Below, piece by piece: positions 24,300-33,170 of a DNA stretch of 45,877 bases. The notes under the pieces were generated by a model, which searched no databases, was not told where the DNA came from, and saw nothing but the letters and a program-made list of their open reading frames with translations. Made by a program: the position numbers and the translations under genes. Where the stretch lies: the NCBI RefSeq assembly GCF_000425785.1, contig NZ_AUEC01000040.1, positions 1 to 45,877 on the forward strand. The letters are read 5' to 3'. The first letter of the stretch is position 1. Each line of letters begins with the position of its first letter. The DNA is from Pseudomonas taiwanensis DSM 21245. Lineage in GTDB: Bacteria; Pseudomonadota; Gammaproteobacteria; Pseudomonadales; Pseudomonadaceae.

Positions 24300-25319
24300 T
24301 CAGTCGAACAGACCGAAGGTCATGTAGCTGAACCACGAACGGTCTTTCTCGGCTTCCTTCGGACCTTCCGGCAGGATCGGATTGCCGTCTTCGTCCTTGG
24401 GCAGCAGCTCTTCCGGCATTTCCGAGCGAGCGTCCTGGAACTGCTTGACCACGTCCTGGTTGGCGCGGGTTTCACCCGGTGGCAGCGGCGTTTCGGTCTC
24501 GATCAGGCCCAGGGTGGCCTTGGACAGCCACGAACGGCCATCAGCCTCGTCCTGCTTGGGCTGGAACTGACCATCGACCAGGCTTGGATGGTCGGGGTAG
24601 TTGAGCTTGAGGGTTTCCAGGCTGGTGGCGGCCAGGTCGTCCAGGTGCATCTTCTGGTAGGACTCGACCATGATCGCCAGGCCGTCACCGACCGACGGGG
24701 TTTCCTGGAAGTTTTCCACCACGTAACGGCCACGGTTGGCCGCGGCGACATAAGCCTGGCGGCTCAGGTAGTAGTCGGCCACGTGGATTTCATAGGAGGC
24801 CAGCAGGTTGCGCAGGTAGATCATGCGCTGCTTGGCGTCCGGCGAGTAACGGCTGTTCGGGAAGCGGCTGGTCAGCTGGGCGAACTCGTTGTACGAGTCG
24901 CGCGCGGCACCCGGGTCGCGCTTGGTCATGTCCAGCGGCAGGAATCGCGCCAGCAGGCCACGGTCCTGGTCGAACGAAGTCAGGCCCTTGAGGTAGTAGG
25001 CATAGTCGACGTTCGGGTGCTGCGGGTGCAGACGGATGAAGCGCTCGGCAGCCGATTTGGCAGCTTCAGGCTCGGAGTTCTTGTAGTTGGCGTAGATCAG
25101 TTCGAGCTGCGCCTGGTCGGCGTAGCGGCCGAACGGGTACCGCGACTCCAGGGCCTTGAGCTTGCTCACGGCGCTGTTGTAGCTGTGGTTGTCCAGGTCA
25201 GTCTGGGCCTGCTGGTACAGCTCGGCCTCGCTGAGGTTCTCGTCGATCACTTCTTTGTTAGAGGAACAGGCCGCGGTGAGCCCGAGGATGGCGATCAGCA
25301 GCAGGTGTTTCACTTGCAT
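24300..25319 (-). CDS. bamD: Outer membrane assembly lipoprotein BamD
   Basis: A 339-aa lipoprotein. The signal MQVKHLLLIAILGLTAAC has a lipobox with Cys18 as the lipid site, followed by TPR-like repeats (ELYQQAQTDLDNHSYNSAV, YPFGRYADQAQLELIYANY) as in BamD/ComL. It is an essential part of the BAM complex, which inserts beta-barrel proteins into the outer membrane. Compared with E. coli BamD (about 245 aa) it has a long C-terminal extension, normal for Pseudomonas. It is divergent from rluD. Confidence 0.96.
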   Translation of the reverse strand: MQVKHLLLIAILGLTAACSSNKEVIDENLSEAELYQQAQTDLDNHSYNSAVSKLKALESRYPFGRYADQAQLELIYANYKNSEPEAAKSAAERFIRLHPQHPNVDYAYYLKGLTSFDQDRGLLARFLPLDMTKRDPGAARDSYNEFAQLTSRFPNSRYSPDAKQRMIYLRNLLASYEIHVADYYLSRQAYVAAANRGRYVVENFQETPSVGDGLAIMVESYQKMHLDDLAATSLETLKLNYPDHPSLVDGQFQPKQDEADGRSWLSKATLGLIETETPLPPGETRANQDVVKQFQDARSEMPEELLPKDEDGNPILPEGPKEAEKDRSWFSYMTFGLFD

Positions 25320-25466
25320 GGCGGCTTGCGTCCCTTTGACGGCCGCTGTCTTGGGCGGTGCCGTCCTGTTATGATGAGCGCCCCGGCCAACCCCGGGACA
25401 AAAGAAGCCGTATTTAACCACAAGCTCGCAGCCGAAACCAAAGGCTGTGCGCCCGCCGAATCGAGC

Positions 25467-26429
25467 ATGTCCGAGATCATTCAACTTAGCGCAGAGGTAC
25501 CGTCCGAACTGGGCGGCCAACGCCTCGACCAGGTCGCAGCCCAATTGTTCGCCGAGTACTCGCGCTCGCGGCTGACTTCGTGGATCAAAGAGGGCCGCCT
25601 GACGGTCGACGGCGCGGTCCTGCGCCCCCGCGACACCGTGCACGGCGGCTCGCTGCTGGCCCTGGATGCCGAGCAAGAGGCCCAGGGCGAGTGGGTGGCT
25701 CAGGACATCGAGCTGGACATCGTCTATGAAGACGACCAGATCCTGGTGATCAACAAGCCTGCCGGGCTGGTGGTCCACCCTGCGGCAGGCCATGCCGATG
25801 GCACCCTGCTCAATGCCCTGCTGCACCACGTGCCGGACATCATCAATGTGCCGCGCGCAGGCATCGTCCACCGCCTGGACAAGGACACCACCGGTCTGAT
25901 GGTGGTGGCCAAGACCCTGCAGGCGCAGACCAACCTGGTCGACCAACTGCAAAAACGCAGCGTCAGCCGTATCTACGAGTGCATCGTGGTGGGCGTGGTG
26001 ACCGCGGGCGGCAAGATCGACGCCCCGATCGGCCGCCACGGCGGCATGCGTCAGCGCATGGCCGTCACCGACGGCGGCAAGCCGGCGGTCAGCCACTACC
26101 GCGTGCTCAAGCGCTTCCGCTCGCACACCCACGTACGGGTGAAGCTGGAGACCGGCCGTACCCACCAGATCCGCGTGCACATGGCCCACGTGGGCTTCCC
26201 GCTGGTCGGCGACCAGACCTACGGCGGTCGCTTCCGCATTCCGCCTGCGGCGAGCCCGACCATGGTCGACGCGGTCAAGAACTTCCCGCGCCAGGCCCTG
26301 CATGCGCGTTTCCTGGCACTGGATCACCCCACCACCGGTGAACGCATGGAATGGGCATCGCCGCTGCCGGATGATTTCGTCTGGCTGCTATCGCTGCTCA
26401 ACCAGGACCGCGAGAGTTTCATCGGATGA
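25467..26429 (+). CDS. rluD: 23S rRNA pseudouridine synthase D
   Basis: A 320-aa RluA-family pseudouridine synthase. An N-terminal S4 RNA-binding domain (GGQRLDQVAAQLFAEYSRSRL) precedes the catalytic domain with HRLDKDTTGLMVVAKT, whose Asp is the nucleophile, and LETGRTHQIRVHMAHVGFPLVGD. It modifies helix 69 of 23S rRNA (positions 1911, 1915 and 1917 in E. coli). The bamD-rluD divergent pair followed by pgeF is the usual arrangement. The stop overlaps the pgeF start (ATGA). Confidence 0.96.
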   Translation: MSEIIQLSAEVPSELGGQRLDQVAAQLFAEYSRSRLTSWIKEGRLTVDGAVLRPRDTVHGGSLLALDAEQEAQGEWVAQDIELDIVYEDDQILVINKPAGLVVHPAAGHADGTLLNALLHHVPDIINVPRAGIVHRLDKDTTGLMVVAKTLQAQTNLVDQLQKRSVSRIYECIVVGVVTAGGKIDAPIGRHGGMRQRMAVTDGGKPAVSHYRVLKRFRSHTHVRVKLETGRTHQIRVHMAHVGFPLVGDQTYGGRFRIPPAASPTMVDAVKNFPRQALHARFLALDHPTTGERMEWASPLPDDFVWLLSLLNQDRESFIG

Positions 26430-27163
26430 GTGAATTGATGCAGTCGCTGTTGATTCCCGACTGGCCAGCCCCAGCCTCGGTTCGCGCCTGCGTCACCACC
26501 CGCCAGGGCGGCGTGAGTCTGCCGCCCTACGAATCCTTCAACCTTGGCGACCATGTGGGCGACGCCCCTGCAGCGGTCGCCGAGAACCGCCGCCGCCTGA
26601 GCGATGAATTCGCCATCGAGCCTGCCTGGTTGAAACAGGTGCACGGGCTGGTGGTAGCCGATGCAGACCCCTCTATCGTTGCCGAAGCCGACGCCAGCTG
26701 GACCGACCAGCCCGGCATCGCCTGCACCGTGATGACTGCCGATTGCCTGCCGGTGCTGTTCTGCGACCGCGCCGGTACCCGTGTGGCGGCAGCCCATGCC
26801 GGCTGGCGCGGGCTGGCCGGGGGCGTGCTGGAGGCTACCCTGGACCGCCTGGCGCTGCCCGCTGAAGAGGTATTGGTGTGGTTGGGGCCGGCCATCGGAC
26901 CAACGGCATTCGAAGTGGGCCCGGAAGTGCGCGATGCATTCACCGCTGTGCACCCGCAAGCGGCCACGGCCTTCGTCGACGGCGAGCGCCCCGGCAAGCT
27001 GATGGCGGACATTTATGCGCTGGCGCGTATTCGCCTGGCGGCACGTGGGGTCACTGCCGTTCATGGCGGTGGCCTCTGCACGGTGAGTGACCCGCGGTTC
27101 TTCTCCTATCGCCGGACCCCGCAGGGTGGGCGGTTCGCTTCGTTGGTCTGGTTGCAGGTTTGA
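26426..27163 (+). CDS. pgeF: Multicopper polyphenol oxidase-like (PgeF/YfiH) protein
   Basis: A 245-aa protein of the YfiH/PgeF (laccase domain) family. Conserved metal or catalytic residues are visible in LKQVHG, MTADCLPVLF and AAHAGWRGLAGG (His, Cys and His). E. coli YfiH removes wrongly placed L-Ser from peptidoglycan precursors, and other members act as purine nucleoside phosphorylases or adenosine deaminases. It overlaps rluD by ATGA and is followed by a REP-type inverted repeat. Confidence 0.92.
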   Translation: MSELMQSLLIPDWPAPASVRACVTTRQGGVSLPPYESFNLGDHVGDAPAAVAENRRRLSDEFAIEPAWLKQVHGLVVADADPSIVAEADASWTDQPGIACTVMTADCLPVLFCDRAGTRVAAAHAGWRGLAGGVLEATLDRLALPAEEVLVWLGPAIGPTAFEVGPEVRDAFTAVHPQAATAFVDGERPGKLMADIYALARIRLAARGVTAVHGGGLCTVSDPRFFSYRRTPQGGRFASLVWLQV

Positions 27164-27176
27164 GATGGGCGGGGCC

Positions 27177-27272
27177 GCTTCGCGGCCCATCGCAGGCTAA
27201 CGCCAGCTCCTACCTATGATTTGCGCGGTCACTCGTGGGAGCTGGCGACAGCCTGCGATGGGGCGCGAAGCG
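27177..27272. repeat. REP-type inverted pair between pgeF and clpB
   Basis: Two arms of about 35 bases, CGCGGCCCATCGCAGGCTAA... and the inverted GCGACAGCCTGCGATGGGGC..., separated by about 25 bases. They can fold into a large hairpin after pgeF and may act as a transcription barrier before clpB. Confidence 0.75.
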
Positions 27273-27318
27273 ACTCCCTCTTGCAATCTCAAAGCTGATC
27301 CACGTCAAGCCCGCTACG

Positions 27319-27346
27319 CTTGAATCTTCCAGAATCAACCTTATCT
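27319..27346 (+). promoter_or_regulatory. Candidate sigma-32 heat-shock promoter of clpB
   Basis: CTTGAA (27319-27324), a 14-base spacer and CCTTATCT (27339-27346) match the sigma-32 consensus CTTGAA / CCCCATNT well. It lies 80 bases upstream of the clpB start, and clpB is an RpoH-regulated gene in proteobacteria. Confidence 0.7.
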
Positions 27347-27425
27347 ATAAGGTCATCTCAGGCAGGTTTCTTCATCAACAGGCGCTGTCCATCGCTCCGA
27401 CCTGCCCTTTAAAGGAAGGTACCCC

Positions 27426-29990
27426 ATGCGAATAGACCGTTTGACCAGCAAGCTGCAGCTGGCTTTATCCGATTCCCAATCCCTGGCCGTTGGCATGGAC
27501 CATCCGGCTATCGAGCCCGTGCACCTGATGCAAGCGCTGCTCGAGCAGCAAGGTGGTTCGATCAAGCCGCTGCTGATGCAAGTCGGCTTCGACGTCAACA
27601 GCCTGCGCCAGGCCTTGGTCAAAGAGCTCGACCAGCTGCCGAAGATCCAGAACCCTACGGGCGACGTGAACATGTCCCAGGACCTGGCGCGCCTGCTCAA
27701 CCAGGCCGACCGCCTGGCCCAGCAGAAAGGTGACCAGTTCATCTCCAGCGAGTTGGTACTGCTGGCCGCCATGGACGAGAACAGCAAGCTCGGCAAGTTG
27801 CTGCTCGGCCAGGGCGTGACCAAGAAAGCCCTGGAAAATGCCATCAACAACCTGCGCGGCGGCGCGGCGGTCAATGACGCCAATGCCGAAGAATCGCGCC
27901 AGGCGTTGGACAAGTACACCGTCGACCTCACCAAGCGCGCCGAGGAAGGCAAGCTGGACCCTGTGATCGGCCGTGACGACGAAATCCGCCGCACCGTGCA
28001 GGTGCTGCAGCGTCGTACCAAGAACAACCCTGTGCTGATCGGTGAGCCTGGCGTGGGTAAAACCGCCATCGCCGAGGGCCTGGCCCAGCGCATCATCAAC
28101 GGCGAAGTGCCCGATGGCCTCAAAGGCAAGCGCCTGCTGGCCCTGGACATGGGTGCCCTGATTGCCGGCGCCAAATACCGGGGCGAGTTCGAAGAGCGCC
28201 TCAAGGCGCTGCTCAACGAGCTGTCCAAGCAGGAAGGCCAGATCATCCTGTTCATCGACGAACTGCACACCATGGTCGGCGCCGGTAAAGGCGAGGGCGC
28301 CATGGACGCAGGCAACATGCTCAAGCCGGCCCTGGCCCGTGGCGAGCTGCACTGCGTTGGCGCTACCACGCTCAATGAATACCGCCAGTTCATCGAGAAG
28401 GACGCAGCCCTTGAGCGGCGCTTCCAGAAAGTGCTGGTCGAAGAGCCGAGCGAAGAGGACACCATCGCGATCCTGCGTGGCCTGAAAGAGCGCTATGAAG
28501 TGCACCACAAGGTGGCGATCACCGACGGCGCCATCATCGCCGCGGCCAAGCTCAGCCACCGCTACATCACCGACCGTCAGTTGCCCGACAAGGCCATCGA
28601 CCTGATCGACGAAGCGGCCAGCCGCATCCGTATGGAGATCGACTCCAAGCCCGAAGTGCTCGACCGCCTCGACCGCCGCCTGATCCAGCTCAAAGTCGAA
28701 TCCCAGGCGCTGAAGAAAGAAGAAGACGAGGCCGCGAAGAAGCGCCTTGAGAAGCTGACCGAAGAAATCGAGCGTCTGGAGCGTGAGTACTCCGACCTTG
28801 AAGAAATCTGGGCTTCCGAAAAGGCTGAAGTACAGGGCTCGGCGCAGATCCAGCAAAAGATCGAGCAAGCCCGCCAGGAGCTGGAGTCCGCCCGTCGCAA
28901 AGGTGACCTGAGCCGCATGGCCGAGCTGCAGTACGGAGTGATTCCAGACCTGGAGCGCAGCCTGCAGATGGTCGACCAGCACGGCAAGTCGGATAACCAG
29001 CTGCTGCGTAACAAAGTCACCGAGGAAGAAATTGCCGAAGTGGTGTCCAAGTGGACCGGCATCCCCGTTTCCAAGATGCTCGAAGGTGAACGCGAGAAGC
29101 TCTTGAAGATGGAAGCGCTGCTGCACCAGCGTGTGATTGGCCAGCACGAAGCGGTCACCGCCGTTGCCAACGCCGTGCGCCGTTCCCGTGCAGGGCTGTC
29201 CGACCCCAACCGGCCAAGTGGTTCGTTCCTGTTCCTCGGCCCGACCGGTGTGGGTAAGACCGAGCTGTGCAAGGCGCTGGCCGAGTTCCTGTTCGACACC
29301 GAAGAGGCCATGGTGCGCATCGACATGTCCGAATTCATGGAGAAACACTCCGTGGCTCGCCTGATCGGTGCCCCGCCAGGCTACGTCGGTTATGAAGAGG
29401 GCGGTTACCTGACCGAAGCCGTACGCCGCAAGCCCTATTCGGTGGTGTTGCTCGACGAAGTGGAGAAGGCACACCCGGATGTGTTCAACGTGCTGCTGCA
29501 AGTGCTGGAGGACGGCCGCCTGACCGACAGCCATGGCCGTACCGTGGACTTCCGCAACACGGTGATCGTGATGACCTCCAACCTGGGCTCGGCGCAGATC
29601 CAGGAACTGGTGGGCGATCGCGAAGCCCAGCGTGCGGCGGTTATGGATGCGGTGGGGTCGCACTTCCGTCCGGAGTTCATCAACCGGATCGACGAAGTGG
29701 TGGTGTTCGAGCCCCTGGGCCGCGACCAGATCGCTGGCATCACCGAGATCCAGCTGGGCCGCCTGCGCAGCCGCCTGCTCGAACGCGAGCTGACGCTGAG
29801 CCTGAGCCCGGAAGCGTTGGACAAGCTGATCGCCGTGGGTTACGACCCGGTGTATGGCGCACGGCCGCTGAAGCGGGCGATCCAGCGCTGGATCGAAAAC
29901 CCGCTGGCGCAGCTGATCCTGGCAGGCACGTTCCTGCCAGGCACGGCGATTACCGCCACGGTCGAGGGCGACGAGATCGTCTTCGCCTGA
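27426..29990 (+). CDS. clpB: ATP-dependent disaggregase ClpB
   Basis: An 854-aa HSP100 chaperone that works with DnaK to rescue aggregated proteins. Domain order: N-terminal double repeat (about 1-145), AAA1 with Walker A GEPGVGKTAIAEGLA (about 206), a coiled middle domain (about 410-520, KKEEDEAAKKRLEKLTEEIE) that separates it from ClpA, and AAA2 with GPTGVGKTELCKAL (about 605). The length matches the family. The ribosome site AAAGGAAGG is 6 bases before the ATG. It is preceded by a sigma-32-like promoter and followed by an intrinsic terminator. Confidence 0.98.
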   Translation: MRIDRLTSKLQLALSDSQSLAVGMDHPAIEPVHLMQALLEQQGGSIKPLLMQVGFDVNSLRQALVKELDQLPKIQNPTGDVNMSQDLARLLNQADRLAQQKGDQFISSELVLLAAMDENSKLGKLLLGQGVTKKALENAINNLRGGAAVNDANAEESRQALDKYTVDLTKRAEEGKLDPVIGRDDEIRRTVQVLQRRTKNNPVLIGEPGVGKTAIAEGLAQRIINGEVPDGLKGKRLLALDMGALIAGAKYRGEFEERLKALLNELSKQEGQIILFIDELHTMVGAGKGEGAMDAGNMLKPALARGELHCVGATTLNEYRQFIEKDAALERRFQKVLVEEPSEEDTIAILRGLKERYEVHHKVAITDGAIIAAAKLSHRYITDRQLPDKAIDLIDEAASRIRMEIDSKPEVLDRLDRRLIQLKVESQALKKEEDEAAKKRLEKLTEEIERLEREYSDLEEIWASEKAEVQGSAQIQQKIEQARQELESARRKGDLSRMAELQYGVIPDLERSLQMVDQHGKSDNQLLRNKVTEEEIAEVVSKWTGIPVSKMLEGEREKLLKMEALLHQRVIGQHEAVTAVANAVRRSRAGLSDPNRPSGSFLFLGPTGVGKTELCKALAEFLFDTEEAMVRIDMSEFMEKHSVARLIGAPPGYVGYEEGGYLTEAVRRKPYSVVLLDEVEKAHPDVFNVLLQVLEDGRLTDSHGRTVDFRNTVIVMTSNLGSAQIQELVGDREAQRAAVMDAVGSHFRPEFINRIDEVVVFEPLGRDQIAGITEIQLGRLRSRLLERELTLSLSPEALDKLIAVGYDPVYGARPLKRAIQRWIENPLAQLILAGTFLPGTAITATVEGDEIVFA

Positions 29991-30006
29991 TTCACCGCTG
30001 TGCCAC

Positions 30007-30036
30007 GAGCCCCGCATTCGCGGGGCTTTTTTTTAG
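30007..30036 (+). terminator. clpB intrinsic terminator
   Basis: AGCCCCGC-ATTC-GCGGGGCT followed by eight T residues, 17 bases past the clpB stop. A strong rho-independent terminator. Confidence 0.93.
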
Positions 30037-30104
30037 CCGGCCCCCCGAAAACCCAGGCTTTTCGGCACTCCCAGATAACTTGCTGAAAATTTTGAAATTT
30101 TTGC

Positions 30105-30133
30105 TTGCATCTAAAATCGAGTGCCCCTAATAT
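30105..30133 (+). promoter_or_regulatory. Upstream sigma-70 promoter of the tRNA operon
   Basis: TTGCAT, a 17-base spacer and TAATAT, about 200 bases upstream of tRNA-Asn. The region before it is AT-rich (TTTTGAAATTTTTGC), like an UP element. Confidence 0.6.
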
Positions 30134-30224
30134 ACGCCGCGTTGTCAGGCACTAAGCGAATCACCAGCAACACCGGGGATCGCAAAACAACTTACAAATC
30201 AGTAAGTTGAATGAAAAAAAGTGG

Positions 30225-30252
30225 TTGACAAGCAAAACGAAGAATGTAGAAT
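30225..30252 (+). promoter_or_regulatory. Proximal sigma-70 promoter of the tRNA operon
   Basis: Perfect -35 TTGACA, 16-base spacer, -10 TAGAAT, then a GC-rich discriminator (AGCCGGCC), the form typical of stringently controlled tRNA promoters. It lies about 90 bases before tRNA-Asn. Confidence 0.8.
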
Positions 30253-30339
30253 AGCCGGCCTCAGCAGCGACAACGCGAAAGCGAAGAAGCTAAAGGGTTC
30301 GAAGCTAACACAGCCTTCGAAGTTGTACCGAAGTTCAGT

Positions 30340-30415
30340 TCCGCGATAGCTCAGTCGGTAGAGCAAATGACTGTTAATCATTGGGTCCCTGGTTCGAGTC
30401 CAGGTCGCGGAGCCA
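30340..30415 (+). tRNA. tRNA-Asn (GTT)
   Basis: A 76-base cloverleaf with acceptor TCCGCGA/TCGCGGA, D-loop AGCTCAGTCGGTAGAGC, anticodon GTT in ACTGTTAATC, T-loop GGTTCGAGTCC and an encoded CCA. First of three tRNA genes in one operon. Confidence 0.97.
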
Positions 30416-30419
30416 ATCT

Positions 30420-30496
30420 CGGGGTGTAGCGCAGTCCGGTAGCGCGCCTGCTTTGGGAGCAGGATGTCAGGAGTTCGAATCCCCTCACCCCGACCA
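30420..30496 (+). tRNA. tRNA-Pro (TGG)
   Basis: A 77-base cloverleaf with acceptor CGGGGTG/CACCCCG, the Pro-type GCAGTCCGGTAGCGC D-arm, anticodon TGG in CTTTGGGAG, T-loop AGTTCGAATCC and encoded CCA. Four bases after tRNA-Asn. Confidence 0.97.
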
Positions 30497-30502
30497 TTTT
30501 CC

Positions 30503-30578
30503 GGGTCGTTAGCTCAGTTGGTAGAGCAGTTGGCTTTTAACCAATTGGTCGTAGGTTCGAATCCTACACGACCCACCA
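30503..30578 (+). tRNA. tRNA-Lys (TTT)
   Basis: A 76-base cloverleaf with acceptor GGGTCGT/ACGACCC, anticodon TTT in CTTTTAAC, T-loop GGTTCGAATCC and encoded CCA. Last gene of the tRNA operon, right before its terminator. Confidence 0.97.
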
Positions 30579-30581
30579 TGT

Positions 30582-30614
30582 AAAAAGGGCATCTCGAATG
30601 AGATGCCCTTTTTC
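30582..30614 (+). terminator. tRNA operon terminator
   Basis: AAAAAGGGCATCTC...GAGATGCCCTTTTT, a perfect 14-base stem with a T run, directly after tRNA-Lys. Confidence 0.93.
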
Positions 30615-30645
30615 TTTTGTCTCGAATTTAGGTTTTGGGGTTTTG

Positions 30646-30735
30646 CTGGCTTTATCGCCGGCAAGCCGGCTCCTGCGGGGGCGGGTGATTGGCGGGCAAA
30701 AAAAGTGGGAGAGGGCAAGCCCGCTCCCACAGGGT
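30646..30735. repeat. REP pair between tRNA operon and ndh
   Basis: Two REP-like units: CGCCGGCAAGCCGGCTCCTGCGGG at about 30656-30679 and the palindromic GTGGGAGAGGGCAAGCCCGCTCCCAC at about 30705-30731. They share the GCAAGCCCGCTCC core of Pseudomonas REPs and sit in the gap between convergent transcription units. Confidence 0.7.
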
Positions 30736-30749
30736 GTTTCAGCGCGCTG

Positions 30750-32045
30750 TCAGTGCAGCTTCAGGCGCGGCTCGGTACCGCGACCAATCTTGCTGCCCAG
30801 CATCAGCATCGCCGTGCGGAAGACCCCATACAACGCCATCTGGTGCATCCGGTACAGCGACACATAGAACATCCGCGCCAGCCAGCCTTCCAGCTTCACG
30901 CTGCCCATCAGGTTACCCATCAGGTTGCCCACCGCCGAGAAGCGCGACAGCGATACCAGCGAGCCGTAATCCTTGTAGGCATAGGTGTGCAGCGGCTTGT
31001 TCTCCAGGCGCGCCTTCAGGCTCTTGGCCAGTGTCGAGGCTTGTTGGTGTGCCGCCTGGGCCCGTGGCGGCACGTTGCGGTCGCTGCCAGGTTGCGGGCA
31101 GGCGGCGCAGTCACCGAAGGCGAAGATGTCGTCGTCACGGGTGGTCTGCAGGGTAGGGCGCACCACCAGCTGGTTGATACGGTTGGTTTCCAGGCCGTCG
31201 ATGTCCTTGAGGAAGCCCGGCGCACGAATGCCCGCCGCCCACACCTTCAGGCTGGCCTGGATCATTTCGCCATCCTTGGTCTTCAGGCCCTCGGCCGTCA
31301 CTTCGCTGACCGCCGCGTTGGTCATCACCTTCACCCCGAGTTTTTCCAGGGTCTTGTGCACCGGCACGCTGATGCGCTCCGGCAGTGCCGGCAGCACCCG
31401 TGGGCCCGCTTCGATCAGGGTGATGTGCATGTCCTTGGGCTGGATGCGGTCCAGGCCATAGGCCGCCAGTTCATGGGCGGCATGGTGCAGCTCGGCGGCC
31501 AGTTCCACACCGGTGGCACCGGCGCCGACGATGGCCACGCTGATTTTCTCGCTTGCCACATCGCCGGCGTGGGCACGCAGGTAGTGGTTGAGCAACTGCT
31601 GGTGGAAGCGCTCGGCCTGCTTGCGGGTGTCCAGGAACAGGCAGTGCTGCGCCGCGCCCAGGGTGCCGAAGTCGTTGGTGTTACTGCCGACGGCAATCAC
31701 CAGCGTGTCGTAGCCCAGCGTGCGCGCCGGCAGCAACTCGCGGCCCTCTTCATCGAGGGTGGCGGCGAGCTGGATCTGCTTGCCCTCACGGTCCAGGCCG
31801 CTCATGCGTCCCAGCTGGAAGTTGAAGTGGTTCCACTTGGCCTGGGCCACGTAGTTCAGTTCGTCTTCCGAAGAGTTCAGCGAGCCTGCGGCCACTTCGT
31901 GCAGCAGCGGTTTCCAGATGTGCGTGAGGTTAGCGTCGACCAGGGTGATCTCGGCCCGCTTGCGCTTGCCAAGGCTTTTACCCAGGCGGGTCGCCAGTTC
32001 CAGGCCGCCGGCGCCGCCGCCGACAATCACGATGCGATGAGTCAT
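30750..32045 (-). CDS. ndh: Type II NADH dehydrogenase (NDH-2)
   Basis: A 431-aa flavoprotein that passes electrons from NADH to quinone without pumping protons. It has two Rossmann motifs, IVGGGAGGLELATRLG for FAD near residue 6 and VAIVGAGATGVELAAEL for NADH near residue 166, plus VWAAGIRAPGFL and FAFGDCAACPQPG. The C-terminal helix region probably binds the inner membrane. Monocistronic or with the small downstream-oriented genes upstream of it; preceded by a DUF3094 gene on the same strand. Confidence 0.95.
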   Translation of the reverse strand: MTHRIVIVGGGAGGLELATRLGKSLGKRKRAEITLVDANLTHIWKPLLHEVAAGSLNSSEDELNYVAQAKWNHFNFQLGRMSGLDREGKQIQLAATLDEEGRELLPARTLGYDTLVIAVGSNTNDFGTLGAAQHCLFLDTRKQAERFHQQLLNHYLRAHAGDVASEKISVAIVGAGATGVELAAELHHAAHELAAYGLDRIQPKDMHITLIEAGPRVLPALPERISVPVHKTLEKLGVKVMTNAAVSEVTAEGLKTKDGEMIQASLKVWAAGIRAPGFLKDIDGLETNRINQLVVRPTLQTTRDDDIFAFGDCAACPQPGSDRNVPPRAQAAHQQASTLAKSLKARLENKPLHTYAYKDYGSLVSLSRFSAVGNLMGNLMGSVKLEGWLARMFYVSLYRMHQMALYGVFRTAMLMLGSKIGRGTEPRLKLH

Positions 32046-32129
32046 GGGGATATCTCATAAGGTTTACGGAATTCCTGGCCCTGGGGGCCGGCCGCAAACT
32101 GCGCGAGAGGAGGGCGAGCGCGAGGCAGC

Positions 32130-32303
32130 TCATAGCACCAGTCCACTCAACAGGCGGCTAATGAGGCCCAGGGCGATGGTCACGGCCACCACCAGGACAA
32201 GGAGCAGCCACGGCCTGAAAGGCTTGCGCTCGACTTGGTGCTGGGGGGCTCGCAGGTACTCATCGACACGACGCTGATCTTCCGGATTCAGTCGGCTGGT
32301 CAT
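32130..32303 (-). CDS. DUF3094-family small membrane protein
   Basis: A 57-aa protein starting MTSRLNPEDQRRVDEYLRAP and ending in one membrane segment (PWLLLVLVVAVTIALGLISRL). This pattern matches the DUF3094 family found in Pseudomonas next to ndh. The start at 32303 was chosen from the family; an upstream ATG at 32360 adds 19 unrelated residues. Function unknown. Confidence 0.75.
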   Translation of the reverse strand: MTSRLNPEDQRRVDEYLRAPQHQVERKPFRPWLLLVLVVAVTIALGLISRLLSGLVL

Positions 32304-32435
32304 GGTGGGCCTCGTCAGATAGACGTTTGTGACTGCGCGAACGCCACAGCGTTCACGCAAGCGCTTGAAACAAATGATAATGCTTTCTATCCCTGGCGCC
32401 GAGTTTACGCCATTGCAAAGACTCTCGGCACTGGA

Positions 32436-33065
32436 TCAAAGACTGATTCCGACATCGAACACGATACTGCGCCCCAGGTTGCCGCGCAGGAAGTCCGGCG
32501 CATCGGGGTGAGCGAACAACACCCGGGCGAAGGTCGGCCCGACCAGTGACAGCGAGCGCCAGCCCTGGCGCAGGTATTCGGTGGGCGGCGGGAAGTGCGT
32601 GTTGAGGTCGAGCACCTCACGCTTGAGGCTGGAGAAGGCGATGATGTCCAGCTCGCTCAGGTCCAGCCCGCGTTCGCGGTAGTTGTGCGCCTTCTTGCGC
32701 AAGGTCGGGGCCAGGCGCCCAAGCAGTTCGGCGGCACTGATCCGCCTTGGCCGCGCTTCACGCCGCACCAACTGCGCCAGCGAAAAGGCGCTGCGCCGGC
32801 GTTGCAGCTCTTCGCGCCATTCGTCATTCAGCCGGCGCCCCTCATCGAGCACGAAAAACACCTCGAACGCCGCATCGCGGAACAGCACGTCGGGCGGTTC
32901 CTGGCCGGCGGGGGAAAAGTCCTCGCTGCGGTAGGGAATGTTCAGGCCTTGCAGCAGACGCTGGCAGACCCAACGCTCGCGCTCCCATTTGCGGGCATTG
33001 GACAGGAATGCATTGGCTTGTTCGGCCTGGATGGTAAGCAGGCGCAGGTAGTCTGAGTCATCCAT
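32436..33065 (-). CDS. DUF1780-family protein
   Basis: A 209-aa soluble protein starting MDDSDYLRLLTIQAEQANAFL. The segment PPDVLFRDAAFEVFFVLDEGRR resembles a PD-(D/E)xK nuclease-like core, and I recall the DUF1780 family in Pseudomonas at this locus. Function is not established from the sequence. The frame extends upstream to 33977, but that part overlaps the divergent cbiM-like gene and looks non-coding, so the start at 33065 is preferred. Confidence 0.8.
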   Translation of the reverse strand: MDDSDYLRLLTIQAEQANAFLSNARKWERERWVCQRLLQGLNIPYRSEDFSPAGQEPPDVLFRDAAFEVFFVLDEGRRLNDEWREELQRRRSAFSLAQLVRREARPRRISAAELLGRLAPTLRKKAHNYRERGLDLSELDIIAFSSLKREVLDLNTHFPPPTEYLRQGWRSLSLVGPTFARVLFAHPDAPDFLRGNLGRSIVFDVGISL

Positions 33066-33170
33066 GTGAACTAGCTTAGTCGGCAATTGTGAACGGTAAG
33101 AGCTTGTTTGCCCGTGGGAAACGTCGTCAAGGTGTAGACTCGGGGTATCTGAAACGGGAGCGAGCTTGAG

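Noticed and set aside
27465..30017. Long open frame on the minus strand opposite clpB
   Set aside because: Same artefact of high-GC third positions; the plus strand encodes a complete ClpB.
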